A stretch of 64,000 nucleotides of DNA from Paenibacillus paridis (GCF_006345825.1 NZ_VCIX01000081.1:62001-126000); one strand, 5' to 3'; shown: positions 18,744-27,898, counted from the stretch's first letter. Notes: generated from the sequence alone by a model not told the origin. A program made the numbers and translations.

Positions 18744-19703
18744 GTGCAAACACCAGTGACGGCGAATACGGCGGTTAGCGTCCCGCGCAGGCAAAAACCG
18801 CTTTGGCGGCGGTTTTTGGCACAGTGGCAGGTGCAGCTGATGATTTTTCCTGCTTTAATCTTTATTTTTATTTTTAATTACATCCCTATGTATGGCGTGC
18901 TTATGGCCTTTCAGGATTACAGCTTGTTTAAAGGTTTTTTCGGCAGCACATGGGTGGGAGTTAAGCATTTTGAAATGTTTTTCAACTCGCCCGACTTCTT
19001 CCGCGTCATCCGCAACACCATTGTCATCAGCTTATTGAAGCTGGTCATTAACTTCCCTGCGCCGATCCTGCTTGCGCTGATGCTGAATGAAGTCAGAAAC
19101 CTGGCGTTCAAAAAGATCATTCAAACGATCAGCTACCTGCCCCATTTCTTGTCGTGGGTCATCGTGTCCGGCTTTACAATCTCGATCTTGTCCGTGGACA
19201 ACGGGAGCTTGAACATTTCCCTTCAGGCGCTCGGGCTTATCGATAAACCGATTAACTTCCTGTCCCTGCCTGAATATTTCTGGGGCATTATCGTGACGAC
19301 GAACCTGTGGAAGGAAATCGGCTTTGCTACAATCGTATATTTGGCGGCTATCGCCGGCGTGAATCCAAGCTTATATGAAGCAGCTTCGATTGACGGAGCA
19401 AGCAAATTCAAACAGATTTTTCTGATAACGCTTCCATCCATAACGCCGGTCATTATTATTTTCCTCATTCTGAACATCGGCAGCTTGTTGAATGCGGGCT
19501 TCGATGATTTGCTCCTGCTTGGCAGAAGCGCAATGCTACGCGACGTGGCAGAGGTCATCGATACCTATGCTTACCGAATCGGGATTATCAATAACCGCTT
19601 CTCGTATGCAGCCGCCGTCGGTTTGTTCAAGGCAGTCATTAGCGTAGGGCTGCTGACCATGGCGAATTTCTTAGCCAGAAGAGCGGGGACAAGCCTATGG
19701 TAA
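18744..19703 (+). CDS. LplB/YtcP-type ABC transporter permease
   Basis: 319 residues from GTG 18744 with a weak purine-rich site (GAGGCGAGGG). The N-terminal wording RRFLAQWQVQLMIFPALIFI and FNYIPMYGVLMAFQDYSLF is characteristic of the LplB branch of CUT1 permeases, common in Paenibacillus. EAA loop EAASIDGASKFKQIFLITLP near residues 212-231. It starts the second importer of this operon, whose binding protein comes last rather than first. Confidence 0.92.
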   Translation: MQTPVTANTAVSVPRRQKPLWRRFLAQWQVQLMIFPALIFIFIFNYIPMYGVLMAFQDYSLFKGFFGSTWVGVKHFEMFFNSPDFFRVIRNTIVISLLKLVINFPAPILLALMLNEVRNLAFKKIIQTISYLPHFLSWVIVSGFTISILSVDNGSLNISLQALGLIDKPINFLSLPEYFWGIIVTTNLWKEIGFATIVYLAAIAGVNPSLYEAASIDGASKFKQIFLITLPSITPVIIIFLILNIGSLLNAGFDDLLLLGRSAMLRDVAEVIDTYAYRIGIINNRFSYAAAVGLFKAVISVGLLTMANFLARRAGTSLW

Positions 19704-19746
19704 GGCGGACCGTGCCTGCCAATATTCAGAAAAGTGGTGAAGCCGA

Positions 19747-20649
19747 GTGAAGCTGAGCAGCAGCGATAAAGCATTGCAAACCTTTATTTATTTTTTTCTG
19801 GTGCTATTAGGGCTGGCGACGCTGTACCCCTTCTGGAATTCGGCCGTCATCTCCTTTAATTTGGGGCTGGATACGGCGAAGGGCGGGGTTACCTTTTGGC
19901 CAAGGGCTTTTACGCTCGATAATTACAAAATAGTGTTCCAAAACGACCGGATTATCGATGCATTTGCCATTTCGCTCCTTCGTACCGCAGCAGGTACCGT
20001 GATATCGATTTTCTTTACCGCAATCTTTGCTTACGGCTTGTCCGTCAAGGGAGTAATCGGGAAGAAATTTTATATGATTTTTGCCATCATCACCATGTAT
20101 TTCAGCGGGGGGCTAATTCCGTTCTACCTGCTCAACCGCGAGCTTGGCTTAATGGATACGTTCTGGGTCATGGTAATCCCGACGGCCGTAAGCGTATGGA
20201 ATATGATTATCTTCCGTACCTTCTTCATGGGCTTGCCGGACGGGCTGGAGGAATCGGCCAAGATTGACGGAGCGAGCACGTTTGGCATTTTCTTTAAAAT
20301 CGTGTTTCCTTTGTCGGGCCCGGTGCTGGCCACTCTCTCTTTGTTTACGGCGGTTTACCATTGGAATGATTGGTTCACGGCGACAATTTTCATTAACGAC
20401 GCGAAGCTGTACCCGATTCAAACGCTGCTCCAGCAAATTATGAACTCGAACACGATGAGCGAGCAGCTATCGATTGCATCGCAAGGCAGCGGAGCCGCTA
20501 CGGATGCGCTCAGCCGAATGCAAAGCGTGACGAGCAAATCGCTCACGATGGCCACTATGATGGTGGCTACCATTCCGATTGTGCTGGTGTATCCGTTCGT
20601 ACAGCGCTTTTTCGTGAAAGGCGTATTGATTGGCTCCTTGAAGGAGTAG
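19747..20649 (+). CDS. LplC-type ABC transporter permease
   Basis: 300 residues from GTG 19747, 43 bp after the previous stop; the ribosome site is weak. Typical LplC features: the opening FIYFFLVLLGLATLYPFWN, the GGLIPFYLL turn, the EAA loop EESAKIDGASTFGIFFKIVF near residues 169-188, and the ending VKGVLIGSLKE. Pairs with the upstream permease. Confidence 0.93.
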   Translation: MKLSSSDKALQTFIYFFLVLLGLATLYPFWNSAVISFNLGLDTAKGGVTFWPRAFTLDNYKIVFQNDRIIDAFAISLLRTAAGTVISIFFTAIFAYGLSVKGVIGKKFYMIFAIITMYFSGGLIPFYLLNRELGLMDTFWVMVIPTAVSVWNMIIFRTFFMGLPDGLEESAKIDGASTFGIFFKIVFPLSGPVLATLSLFTAVYHWNDWFTATIFINDAKLYPIQTLLQQIMNSNTMSEQLSIASQGSGAATDALSRMQSVTSKSLTMATMMVATIPIVLVYPFVQRFFVKGVLIGSLKE

Positions 20650-20721
20650 CATCGGTATTCGACCGGAGGGCTGCGGCTAAAGGTTTGGATATATAGATTA
20701 AAAATTGGGAGGCGTACGACT

Positions 20722-22374
20722 ATGAATGCAAGAAAGCTGTTAACCACGCTGATAACTGTCGGTCTTGCGGGTTCCGTTCTGCTTGCGGGCTGCTCGGGCG
20801 ATAACGGCGGTAAAGCCGGAAATCTAAGCGATCCGACAAATTCAGGCTCAAATAAAACGAATGAGAGCAATGGGTTTGTTTTGGGGGAAACACCGGTATC
20901 CTTCTCGTATTATGTGCATTATGACTGGTGGACGACCGAGCCGTGGGGCGTGAGCCCGAACAGCAAGTGGGTGCAGGATAACCTGAAGGTAACGGTCAAT
21001 CCAATTCAATCCGGCGGTGCGGCAGCCCAAAAGCTGAGCACGATGATTGCATCCAAGGAGCTTCCTGACGCAATTATGATGGACCGCGGACCTGAGGTTG
21101 AACGGCTCAGATCTGCCGGAGCGCTCGTTCCACTGGATGAATATATCGACAAGTATCCCAATTTGAAAAAATGGGCGGGCGAAGAGACGCTGAACATGCT
21201 GCGCTCCAGTGACGGCAAAATCTATCAATTCCCGAACTGGTATACGGCAGAGCCTACAGGCAACGGCGGCTGGTTCGTGAACAAGAAGATGTACGCGGAG
21301 CTCGGCTCACCTAAGCTTGAAACGACGGATGACCTGTATGCTTACTTGCAGCAGGTAAAATCGAAATATCCTGACGTAGTGCCGTTAGAGGTTGGCGGCA
21401 ACGGTTCAGGCGTCGAGGTCATGTTCCCTAGCTTCCAAGAAGGAGCAGCGGGTGCATTCCACTCGATGAAGGCTTATCCGAACGGCGATAAATTCGATAC
21501 CATTTACAATAACGAGGCTTGGAAAGAAACGATGCTGTATGCCAGCAAGCTGTTTAGAGAAGGCTTGATGACACAGGATGCCATGACGCAAAAGGATGAC
21601 CAAGTGAAAGAGAAGCTGGCGACGGGCAGAGTGGCTGTGTTTGTAGGCGGCAACGCTACGAATATGGGCCGTGAAGGCCATAATGCGCTGAAAGCCCAAG
21701 ATGCAACCGCGGGCTATGAATTTATTTGGCCAATCGCAAAGTCGGGCTTGGACAAAAACAAGGTGTATCCAAACGGCTACAACGCGCTGGGCTGGAACGT
21801 GAACGTCATTACGACCAGTGCCAAAAATCCGGAAGCGATCTTCGCTTATTTGGATTGGATGACTGGAGAAGAAGGCACACGGGTCATGTTCTTTGGGCCG
21901 CAGGGCTTGTACTGGGATGATTTCGACGCAGATGGCGCGCCAATTCCGAATGATAAATGGTTCAGCACATCGCAAGAAGAAAAGGACAAAGACAAGCTGG
22001 AGGCGTATGTTTGGTCTGGAAATGCTACGTTCGTCGATAAGAGCAAGCAGAAGATCGAGCAAACGCTGCCAGAGGACCAACGCAACTGGGGCGCCTTGGC
22101 ACAGCTCAACATCGCTTGGAAAACTTCGCAAAACATGACGCAATACAATAATATCGATCCGGCTCCCGAGACGGACGAAGGAATCATTAACCAGCAGGTG
22201 AAGGAAACGGCTGACGAGTATTTCGGCAAAATCCTGTTCGCAAAGAGCGACGCCGAAGTGCTTAGCCTGATCGAGGAAGCGAAGAAAACGACGACGGGCC
22301 TTGGCTTCGATAAAGTCAATGAATTCCGTACGGCAAGATGGCAAGAAAACTTGGCGCTGATTAGCGGCAAATAA
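20722..22374 (+). CDS. Large extracellular substrate-binding lipoprotein (LplA type)
   Basis: 550 residues, the usual length of LplA-type binding proteins (other CUT1 members are about 430). ATG 20722 follows GGGAGGCG. Lipobox LLAGC with Cys24, then an Asn/Gly/Ser-rich spacer. The body is rich in aromatic residues (YYVHYDWWTTEPWG), as expected for carbohydrate binding. Last gene of the six-gene operon, followed by a strong terminator. Its substrate may be longer than that of the first binding protein; that is a guess from size only. Confidence 0.93.
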   Translation: MNARKLLTTLITVGLAGSVLLAGCSGDNGGKAGNLSDPTNSGSNKTNESNGFVLGETPVSFSYYVHYDWWTTEPWGVSPNSKWVQDNLKVTVNPIQSGGAAAQKLSTMIASKELPDAIMMDRGPEVERLRSAGALVPLDEYIDKYPNLKKWAGEETLNMLRSSDGKIYQFPNWYTAEPTGNGGWFVNKKMYAELGSPKLETTDDLYAYLQQVKSKYPDVVPLEVGGNGSGVEVMFPSFQEGAAGAFHSMKAYPNGDKFDTIYNNEAWKETMLYASKLFREGLMTQDAMTQKDDQVKEKLATGRVAVFVGGNATNMGREGHNALKAQDATAGYEFIWPIAKSGLDKNKVYPNGYNALGWNVNVITTSAKNPEAIFAYLDWMTGEEGTRVMFFGPQGLYWDDFDADGAPIPNDKWFSTSQEEKDKDKLEAYVWSGNATFVDKSKQKIEQTLPEDQRNWGALAQLNIAWKTSQNMTQYNNIDPAPETDEGIINQQVKETADEYFGKILFAKSDAEVLSLIEEAKKTTTGLGFDKVNEFRTARWQENLALISGK

Positions 22375-22406
22375 GTGAGTGGCAGGAATGCTTGAATAGT
22401 AGTAGG

Positions 22407-22449
22407 TCTGCTCCGCTGTGGATGGATTCGCAGTGGAGCAGATTTTTTT
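22407..22449 (+). terminator. Rho-independent terminator of the double-importer operon
   Basis: TCTGCTCCGCTG pairs with CAGTGGAGCAGA over 12 bp with one G-T pair, around a 12-base loop, followed by TTTTTTT. Confidence 0.94.
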
Positions 22450-22540
22450 GCGTTGCGTAACGTGGGATATAAGGCTGGCTGCTGCATACGCCAAAAGGAC
22501 AGGAATAACGGTTCAATCCTTAAGTATTGCTAAGCAACGA

Positions 22541-22975
22541 CTAGTCGGAGAATCGCGTGGGAAGGGGCTTGAAGTAAATCCATTCCGGATCGCCGTCATC
22601 GAGGTTTTCGATGATACCGCTTCGCTCGAAACCAACGGATTCGCAAACGCGCTGCATCGTTGCATTGGACTCATTGGTAGAGGTAAACAGCTTGGCGGTT
22701 GTGCAATGGCTCTCGATATATTGGATGAGCGCTCTAGCTGCGCCTTTTCTTCTAAACGAGGGGTTTACAATCAGCAGCGAAAGGTAGTCGTAGCCGAAAA
22801 AGGAGGCATCGAAGACAGCAAAGCCGATGATTGTTTCCTTTTCGATCGCTACGATGCATTGCTGCTTGGCGACCGCTTCCGTAAGTTGCTGCTCTCGGCT
22901 TCTTGAGCCGATAACGAGGCTGTCTATTTCGCAAATAGAAGGGATATGCTCTGCTGCTGCTCGTTCAATGTTCAT
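22541..22975 (-). CDS. GNAT-family N-acetyltransferase
   Basis: 144 residues, the usual size of a single GNAT domain. It has the beta-bulge LSLLIVNPSFRRKGAARALIQYIE; the R-R-K-G-A-A stretch is the acetyl-CoA pyrophosphate loop (Q/RxxGxG/A). ATG 22975 has only a weak site. Monocistronic, convergent with the importer operon and divergent from the AraC gene. The acceptor substrate cannot be read from sequence. Confidence 0.88.
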   Translation of the reverse strand: MNIERAAAEHIPSICEIDSLVIGSRSREQQLTEAVAKQQCIVAIEKETIIGFAVFDASFFGYDYLSLLIVNPSFRRKGAARALIQYIESHCTTAKLFTSTNESNATMQRVCESVGFERSGIIENLDDGDPEWIYFKPLPTRFSD

Positions 22976-23082
22976 AGTGCTGGCCTGCTTTCATGAGGGA
23001 GATGCTTGCTGCTATTATCGTACCAAGCAGGAAGGTGCATGGAAAGGTAAAGTATAACTATAGAGAACATTAGTTTAGATAT

Positions 23083-23111
23083 TGACTTATTCAATTGATA
23101 ACAATTATCAT
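23083..23111 (+). promoter_or_regulatory. SigA promoter overlapped by a Fur box
   Basis: TTGACT (23083-23088) and TATCAT (23106-23111) are separated by exactly 17 bp. TGATAACAATTATCA at 23096-23110 matches the Bacillus 7-1-7 Fur box TGATAATNATTATCA at all but one position and covers the spacer and -10. Iron-loaded Fur would block RNA polymerase here directly. Confidence 0.85.
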
Positions 23112-23168
23112 TTGAGCAAGAGGGAATGGCTCTTGGCGAGACGAAGGGCCGCGGAAGGAGCACGCGCT

Positions 23169-24146
23169 ATGGAGCAGCTTGAAGCTGATTTTCATGTACA
23201 CTTTTACGATTATTTCAACCAACTTGATCTTATAAAGGATAACGGAGCTTACATGGAAGCCTACTATTTGCCGGAACAGGCTGGAGAAGGTTCGCTGAGG
23301 CGCTTGATCATTAAACCTGGACTCGAGCTCATTTTATCTGATTATTGTTTCTGGTCGGACATCACAACGACTTTTAAGGGCGATGAACCGATGATAGAGC
23401 TTAATTATTGCCTAGAAGGGCATGGGATTATCGATGCATCCGGGCATTCTGCGGATATCCGGCAAAATGATTGCCAGCTTTGGCTCTTGAAGGACGTGGA
23501 GGCCTCGATGGTTCATTTGGCCAACAGGCGGGCTTCCTTTGTCGGTCTTCGCATGAAGGTTGATGTATTTGATAACTACATGCAAGCCTGCTATCCGGAT
23601 GGCAGGAGCGGCTTTTCTTACATTCTTGGTTCGGGCCATCTGCGAATCTATCAGCAGACGATTTCCCCTGGCATACAGGCAATTATTCAACAAATTATGC
23701 ACTGTCCGCGGCATGAGCCGTTCAAACGCATTTATATGGAAAGCAAGGCGCTGGAGCTGCTCTGGTTGAGTTTGGAGAGCTGTCTTCAAGAGCCGATCGA
23801 TAGACATAAAAGCTCTATTTTACGAGGTGGGGACCTCGAGAAGATTAGAGCCGCGAAGCGGATTTTGGAAGAGCGGCTGGAACATCCCCCAACGCTGCTG
23901 GAGCTGAGCAGGCTCATCGGCTTAAACGACTATAAGCTGAAGGCCGGTTTTAAAGAGGTGTTCGATACGACGGTATTCGGCGCGCTGCGAGAGCTGCGGC
24001 TGGAGCGGGCGAAGCAGTATTTGGAGGCGGGCAGAATGAATGTCAGCGAGGTTGCCTTGTCGGTTGGCTATTCCAATCCGGGTTATTTCTCGGAAGCGTT
24101 TTGCAAAAAATACGGGGTCAAGCCAAAGCTGCTATTGAACCGTTAA
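23169..24146 (+). CDS. AraC-family regulator, siderophore-responsive (PchR/YbtA-like)
   Basis: 325 residues. ATG 23169 has AAGGAG 8 bases upstream; the longer frame from 23082 would run through the promoter and Fur box and is rejected. The N-terminal 200 residues are a PchR-like effector domain (IIKPGLELILSDYCF, NYCLEGHGIIDASG); the C-terminal 100 are two AraC helix-turn-helices ending in FCKKYGVKPKLLL. By analogy with PchR and YbtA it would bind a ferri-siderophore and activate the transport genes just downstream. The Fur box makes it iron-repressed. It ends in its own terminator. Confidence 0.88.
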   Translation: MEQLEADFHVHFYDYFNQLDLIKDNGAYMEAYYLPEQAGEGSLRRLIIKPGLELILSDYCFWSDITTTFKGDEPMIELNYCLEGHGIIDASGHSADIRQNDCQLWLLKDVEASMVHLANRRASFVGLRMKVDVFDNYMQACYPDGRSGFSYILGSGHLRIYQQTISPGIQAIIQQIMHCPRHEPFKRIYMESKALELLWLSLESCLQEPIDRHKSSILRGGDLEKIRAAKRILEERLEHPPTLLELSRLIGLNDYKLKAGFKEVFDTTVFGALRELRLERAKQYLEAGRMNVSEVALSVGYSNPGYFSEAFCKKYGVKPKLLLNR

Positions 24147-24150
24147 TAGG

Positions 24151-24201
24151 AAATCCTCCGTCTAACCGCATTTATAATCCGTTTAGAGGAGGTTTTTTTT
24201 T
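24151..24201 (+). terminator. Rho-independent terminator
   Basis: CCTCC-G-TCTAA pairs with TTAGA-GGAGG (one bulge) around a loop of about 18 bases, followed by eight or more T. Confidence 0.85.
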
Positions 24202-24209
24202 CGTTACAG

Positions 24210-24224
24210 TGATAATCTTTCTCA
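24210..24224 (+). promoter_or_regulatory. Degenerate Fur box before the ABC transporter genes
   Basis: TGATAATCTTTCTCA matches TGATAATNATTATCA at 12 of 14 defined positions, with the left half perfect. It lies between the terminator of the AraC gene and the transporter genes. Confidence 0.55.
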
Positions 24225-24270
24225 TTGACGGCATGATCTACTGCTGCAAAAGAGAATGGGAGAGATTAGC

Positions 24271-24342
24271 ATGAGCAAGAGGTTCGGCAAGGCAGGATTA
24301 GGAGTGATTATCGCTTTGATGATCGCATCCGGGAATAGATAA
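24271..24342 (+). CDS. Possible 23-residue leader peptide or relic of a binding-protein signal sequence
   Basis: ATG 24271 is preceded by GGGAGAGA and followed by 23 codons to TAA. The product, MSKRFGKAGLGVIIALMIAS then GNR, has a positive start and a hydrophobic core like a signal peptide that stops before a lipobox. It sits where a siderophore-binding lipoprotein gene would be expected, ahead of the two ABC genes. It may be a remnant, a leader peptide or chance. Confidence 0.35.
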   Translation: MSKRFGKAGLGVIIALMIASGNR

Positions 24343-24359
24343 AGGAAGGCGGGAACGAT

Positions 24360-26165
24360 GTGCGCAAAAAAACAGGATTGGCAAGATTATTGGAGCTCGC
24401 TGGCGAGAGAAAAGGGCTTCTCTGGCTTGCTGCCGTCTTATCCACCATTAGTGCCCTTCTCATGCTGGTACCGTATGCGTCTGTGTACTTTATCGTGAAG
24501 GAGCTGCTGGAGCATGCTGCAAATCCCGCGTTGGCGGACGGGGGATACATGATTCGGTATGGCAGCTGGGCGCTTGTGGCATTGCTTGGCAGCTTAGCTG
24601 CGATGTATGGAGGCGGAATGGCCTCGCATATTGCGGCATTCCGAATACTATATGGCCTTCGGATGAAGCTTGCCACACATATTGGGAAGCTGCCTCTAGG
24701 GTGGCTGAACGGGACATCCACCGGCTCGGTCAAAAAAACGTTGGACAGCAATGTGGAGAAGGTGGAGGGCTTTGTTGCCCATCAACTGCCGGACTTTGTT
24801 CAAGTGGTCGTGACGACAATTGTGATGATTTCCGTCATGTTCTATTTGAATGTATGGCTGGCGCTAGTCTGTCTGGTGCCCATTATGCTTGGCATTACTG
24901 CTCAGGTCATGATGATGCGCAGCGTCGATAAAGGGAACAGTATCAAGCACTATTATGATTATTTGCAGCAAATGAATGGATCGGCCGTACAGTATGTGCG
25001 CGGCATGCCGGCAATCAAGGTGTTCGGGCAGACGGTTCATTCCTTCCGTAAATTCCATGCGGATATGGTGAGCTATCGCGAATATTGCGTGAAATATACC
25101 GACCAGTTTCAAAACGGCTTCTTATTATTCAAAGTGCTGCTCAGCTCGTTTGCAGCGTTCGCGCTGCCGGTTGGCGTATTCTTGCTGGACCGCAATCCAG
25201 GCAGTACGGCCTTTGCGGCAGTTCTGCTCTTTTTCCTCATTATGTCGCCGGGACTGACAGCCCCTATGTTTAAGATGATGAGTATCGCATCCTCGCTGCG
25301 GGATATTAATGAGGGCGTGAAGCGCATCGATTTAATCTTGGCGGAAGAGCCGATTAAGGAAACGGGGACTGCCCAGTCGCCCAGCTCCTATTCCGTGAAA
25401 TACGAGAAGGTATCCTTCTCGTACCAAGCCGAGACTTCGGCTACGCGTAAGGAAGCGTTATCGAATATTTCGTTCGAAGCAAAGCAGGGCAAAGTCACGG
25501 CGCTGGTCGGACCGTCCGGCTCCGGCAAATCAACCGTTGCGAGCCTGCTGCCGCGCTTTTGGGATATTCAGCAGGGCAAGATCAGCATCGGCAATATGGA
25601 TATTCGCGAGATGCAGACGCATGACCTGATGGAAACCGTGGCATTCGTATTCCAAGATAGCTTCCTGTTCTACGATACACTGTACAATAACATCGCGGTT
25701 GGGAACCCCGATGCTTCGCGGGGGCAGGTTTATGCTGCAGCACAAGCAGCGCAGTGCCATGCCTTTATCGACAAGCTGCCGCTAGGCTATGACACGTTGA
25801 TCGGAGAAGGCGGCGTCTATTTATCAGGTGGAGAAGAGCAGCGGGTTGCGGTAGCAAGGGCCATTCTCAAAAATGCGCCCGTACTCGTACTGGATGAAGC
25901 CACCGCTTTTGCCGATCCGGAAAATGAATATGAAATGCAGCTGGCCCTCAAGGAGCTAATGAAGGGGAAGACGGTCATCGTCATCGCCCATCGCCTGTCC
26001 TCGATCGTGGACGCGGATCAGATTATTGTACTGAATAACGGTGAGATAGCCGAGAAGGGTACGCATGAAGCTTTAATTGCCAAGGGCCGCTTATACTCCC
26101 AAATGTGGGAGGCTTATTCGAATGCTAGCCAGTGGCAAATGGGACGGGGAGGCGTGTCGGTATGA
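24360..26165 (+). CDS. ABC half-transporter, membrane plus ATPase (IrtA/YbtP-like)
   Basis: 601 residues from GTG 24360, with AAAGGAAGG 10 bases upstream. Six-helix exporter-fold membrane domain (residues 15-315) fused to an ATPase: Walker A GPSGSGKST near 384, signature LSGGEEQRVA near 488, Walker B VLVLDEATAF near 511. The fold is that of ABC exporters, but the pair arrangement after a PchR-like regulator and Fur boxes is that of YbtP/YbtQ and IrtA/IrtB, which import ferri-siderophores. No siderophore-interaction domain is fused, unlike mycobacterial IrtA. The stop overlaps the next start (ATGA), so a heterodimer is likely. Confidence 0.85.
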   Translation: MRKKTGLARLLELAGERKGLLWLAAVLSTISALLMLVPYASVYFIVKELLEHAANPALADGGYMIRYGSWALVALLGSLAAMYGGGMASHIAAFRILYGLRMKLATHIGKLPLGWLNGTSTGSVKKTLDSNVEKVEGFVAHQLPDFVQVVVTTIVMISVMFYLNVWLALVCLVPIMLGITAQVMMMRSVDKGNSIKHYYDYLQQMNGSAVQYVRGMPAIKVFGQTVHSFRKFHADMVSYREYCVKYTDQFQNGFLLFKVLLSSFAAFALPVGVFLLDRNPGSTAFAAVLLFFLIMSPGLTAPMFKMMSIASSLRDINEGVKRIDLILAEEPIKETGTAQSPSSYSVKYEKVSFSYQAETSATRKEALSNISFEAKQGKVTALVGPSGSGKSTVASLLPRFWDIQQGKISIGNMDIREMQTHDLMETVAFVFQDSFLFYDTLYNNIAVGNPDASRGQVYAAAQAAQCHAFIDKLPLGYDTLIGEGGVYLSGGEEQRVAVARAILKNAPVLVLDEATAFADPENEYEMQLALKELMKGKTVIVIAHRLSSIVDADQIIVLNNGEIAEKGTHEALIAKGRLYSQMWEAYSNASQWQMGRGGVSV

Positions 26166-27898
26166 GCATGTTGAATAACATAACAGCAGGGCAGCCCAAG
26201 AAGCTATTGAAGCCCGTGCTGTATACTTCTCTCGCAAACCTTGCGGGAATTGTGCCTTTTGCATTATTGGTGGAAAGTGCTCGGTTGATATTTCAGCCGT
26301 TTGTAGTGCCGGGTACGCAGCTCGATACGGTTCGGCTTTGGTGGATATGCGGTTTGATGGCCGTTTCGTTTTTACTGATGTATCTTTGTGAAATACCGGC
26401 TTACCGCACGCAATATCGAGGCGCTTACAACACGGCGGCAGAAGGGCGGGCAGGGTTGGCTGAGCATTTAAGAAAGCTGCCGCTCGGCTATTTGCAGAAA
26501 AGAGACCCCGGCGATCTCGCGAATATGATGATGGGCGATTTTGCACTTGTCGAGCATGGCATGTCGCATCTGGTGCCCCAGATGATCGGAGCGCTAATTA
26601 TGCCGATCATTGCGCTGGCTGGCTTATCGTTTCTCGATTGGCGGATGGCTGTCGCTATGTTTGCGGCATTCCCGGTTGCCGTGCTGCTGGTGCTGCTGAC
26701 CACGGTGCTGCAGCGCAAGCTAGGGGAAGGGCATATGAAGGCGAAGCTGGATGCAACGAACCGTTTGCAGGAATATTTGAATGGCATTCGTGTCATTAAA
26801 GCCTATAACGTATCAGGGGCTAGATTCGTTCGGCTCGAAAAGGCGTTCCGCGAGCTGATGCGCCATAGCATCCGTTTCGAAGGCTCGCTCGGTCCCATTA
26901 TTTTAAGCGCCTTTGCACTTATCCGTGCAGGGTTAACGATTATGGTAATCGTAGGGGTTAACCTGCTTCTCGGCGGTGAGCTGGAGCTGCTAACGTTTGT
27001 CGCTTTTTTGCTGATTGGCACCCGCATATTCGATCCGCTTTCTGCGGCTCTGGTTAATTATGCCACCTTCCGTTATTTCGAGCAGGCAGGCGAGCGTATC
27101 GTGAAGCTGCAAGCGGAGCCCGTTATGGCAGGAAATCGGCAGCCTCCGTCAGGATACGCGGTAGAGTTCAACAAAGTCGCTTTCGGCTATAACGAGCAGT
27201 TGACGCTCAAGAATGTAAGCTTGAACATTCCGGAAGGCTCCTTTACCGCTTTGGTTGGCCCTTCGGGCAGCGGAAAGAGCACGCTGCTGCGTTTAATTGC
27301 TCGCTTCTATGATCCTACCGAAGGAAGCGTAAAGCTCGGAGGAGAGGATGCTCGCCTTATGGACCCGGAAGCGCTGCTTCGCAAAATGTCCATGGTATTT
27401 CAAGATGTCTATCTGTTTCAGGATACGATTGGCAACAATCTGAGGTTTGGCAAAAGCGATGCGACGCAGCAGGAAATTGAAGCGGCAGCGAAGGAGGCTT
27501 GCTGCCATGAATTTATTATGAAATTGCCGCAGGGCTATGACACAATGGTTGGCGAGGGCGGGAATACGCTGTCGGGCGGAGAGAAACAGCGAATTTCCAT
27601 TGCAAGGGCACTGCTTAAAAATGCGCCGATTCTGCTGCTCGATGAAGCGACGGCTTCGCTTGATCCGCATAATGAGTTGGAAATCCAGCGTGCGGTGGAC
27701 CGATTGGTGCAAGGCAGGACCGTCATCGTCATCGCGCATCGCCTGAAGACGATTCGGAATGCAGACCAAATTATCGTTTTAAATGAAGGCTCGATTGCCG
27801 AGCAAGGCAAACATGATGACTTATTGGCACAGCAAGGGCTGTATGCGCGGCTGTGGACGATTCAGCAGCAGGCGGGCAGCTGGAACTTAATCTCTTAA
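26162..27898 (+). CDS. ABC half-transporter, membrane plus ATPase (IrtB/YbtQ-like)
   Basis: 578 residues. ATG 26162 overlaps the previous TGA in ATGA, so translation is coupled; GGGGAGGCG precedes it. Membrane domain residues 15-310; ATPase with Walker A GPSGSGKST, signature LSGGEKQRIS and Walker B ILLLDEATASLD. The neighbour has LDEATAFAD at the same site, so the two ATPase sites differ. It probably forms a heterodimer with the preceding protein for iron-siderophore uptake. An unrelated drug or peptide exporter cannot be excluded from sequence alone. Confidence 0.85.
   Translation: MSMLNNITAGQPKKLLKPVLYTSLANLAGIVPFALLVESARLIFQPFVVPGTQLDTVRLWWICGLMAVSFLLMYLCEIPAYRTQYRGAYNTAAEGRAGLAEHLRKLPLGYLQKRDPGDLANMMMGDFALVEHGMSHLVPQMIGALIMPIIALAGLSFLDWRMAVAMFAAFPVAVLLVLLTTVLQRKLGEGHMKAKLDATNRLQEYLNGIRVIKAYNVSGARFVRLEKAFRELMRHSIRFEGSLGPIILSAFALIRAGLTIMVIVGVNLLLGGELELLTFVAFLLIGTRIFDPLSAALVNYATFRYFEQAGERIVKLQAEPVMAGNRQPPSGYAVEFNKVAFGYNEQLTLKNVSLNIPEGSFTALVGPSGSGKSTLLRLIARFYDPTEGSVKLGGEDARLMDPEALLRKMSMVFQDVYLFQDTIGNNLRFGKSDATQQEIEAAAKEACCHEFIMKLPQGYDTMVGEGGNTLSGGEKQRISIARALLKNAPILLLDEATASLDPHNELEIQRAVDRLVQGRTVIVIAHRLKTIRNADQIIVLNEGSIAEQGKHDDLLAQQGLYARLWTIQQQAGSWNLIS

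Noticed and set aside
21406-22494. 362-residue open frame antisense to the LplA-type binding protein
   Set aside because: The sense strand has a lipobox, ribosome site and family match; the antisense product matches nothing I know.
23082-23168. N-terminal extension of the AraC gene from TTG
   Set aside because: It would place the promoter and Fur box inside the coding region; the AAGGAG before ATG 23169 is decisive.
24360-27898. Multidrug or lipid exporter for the two ABC half-transporters
   Set aside because: Possible from the fold, but the PchR-like regulator and Fur boxes favour siderophore-iron uptake; kept only as an alternative.
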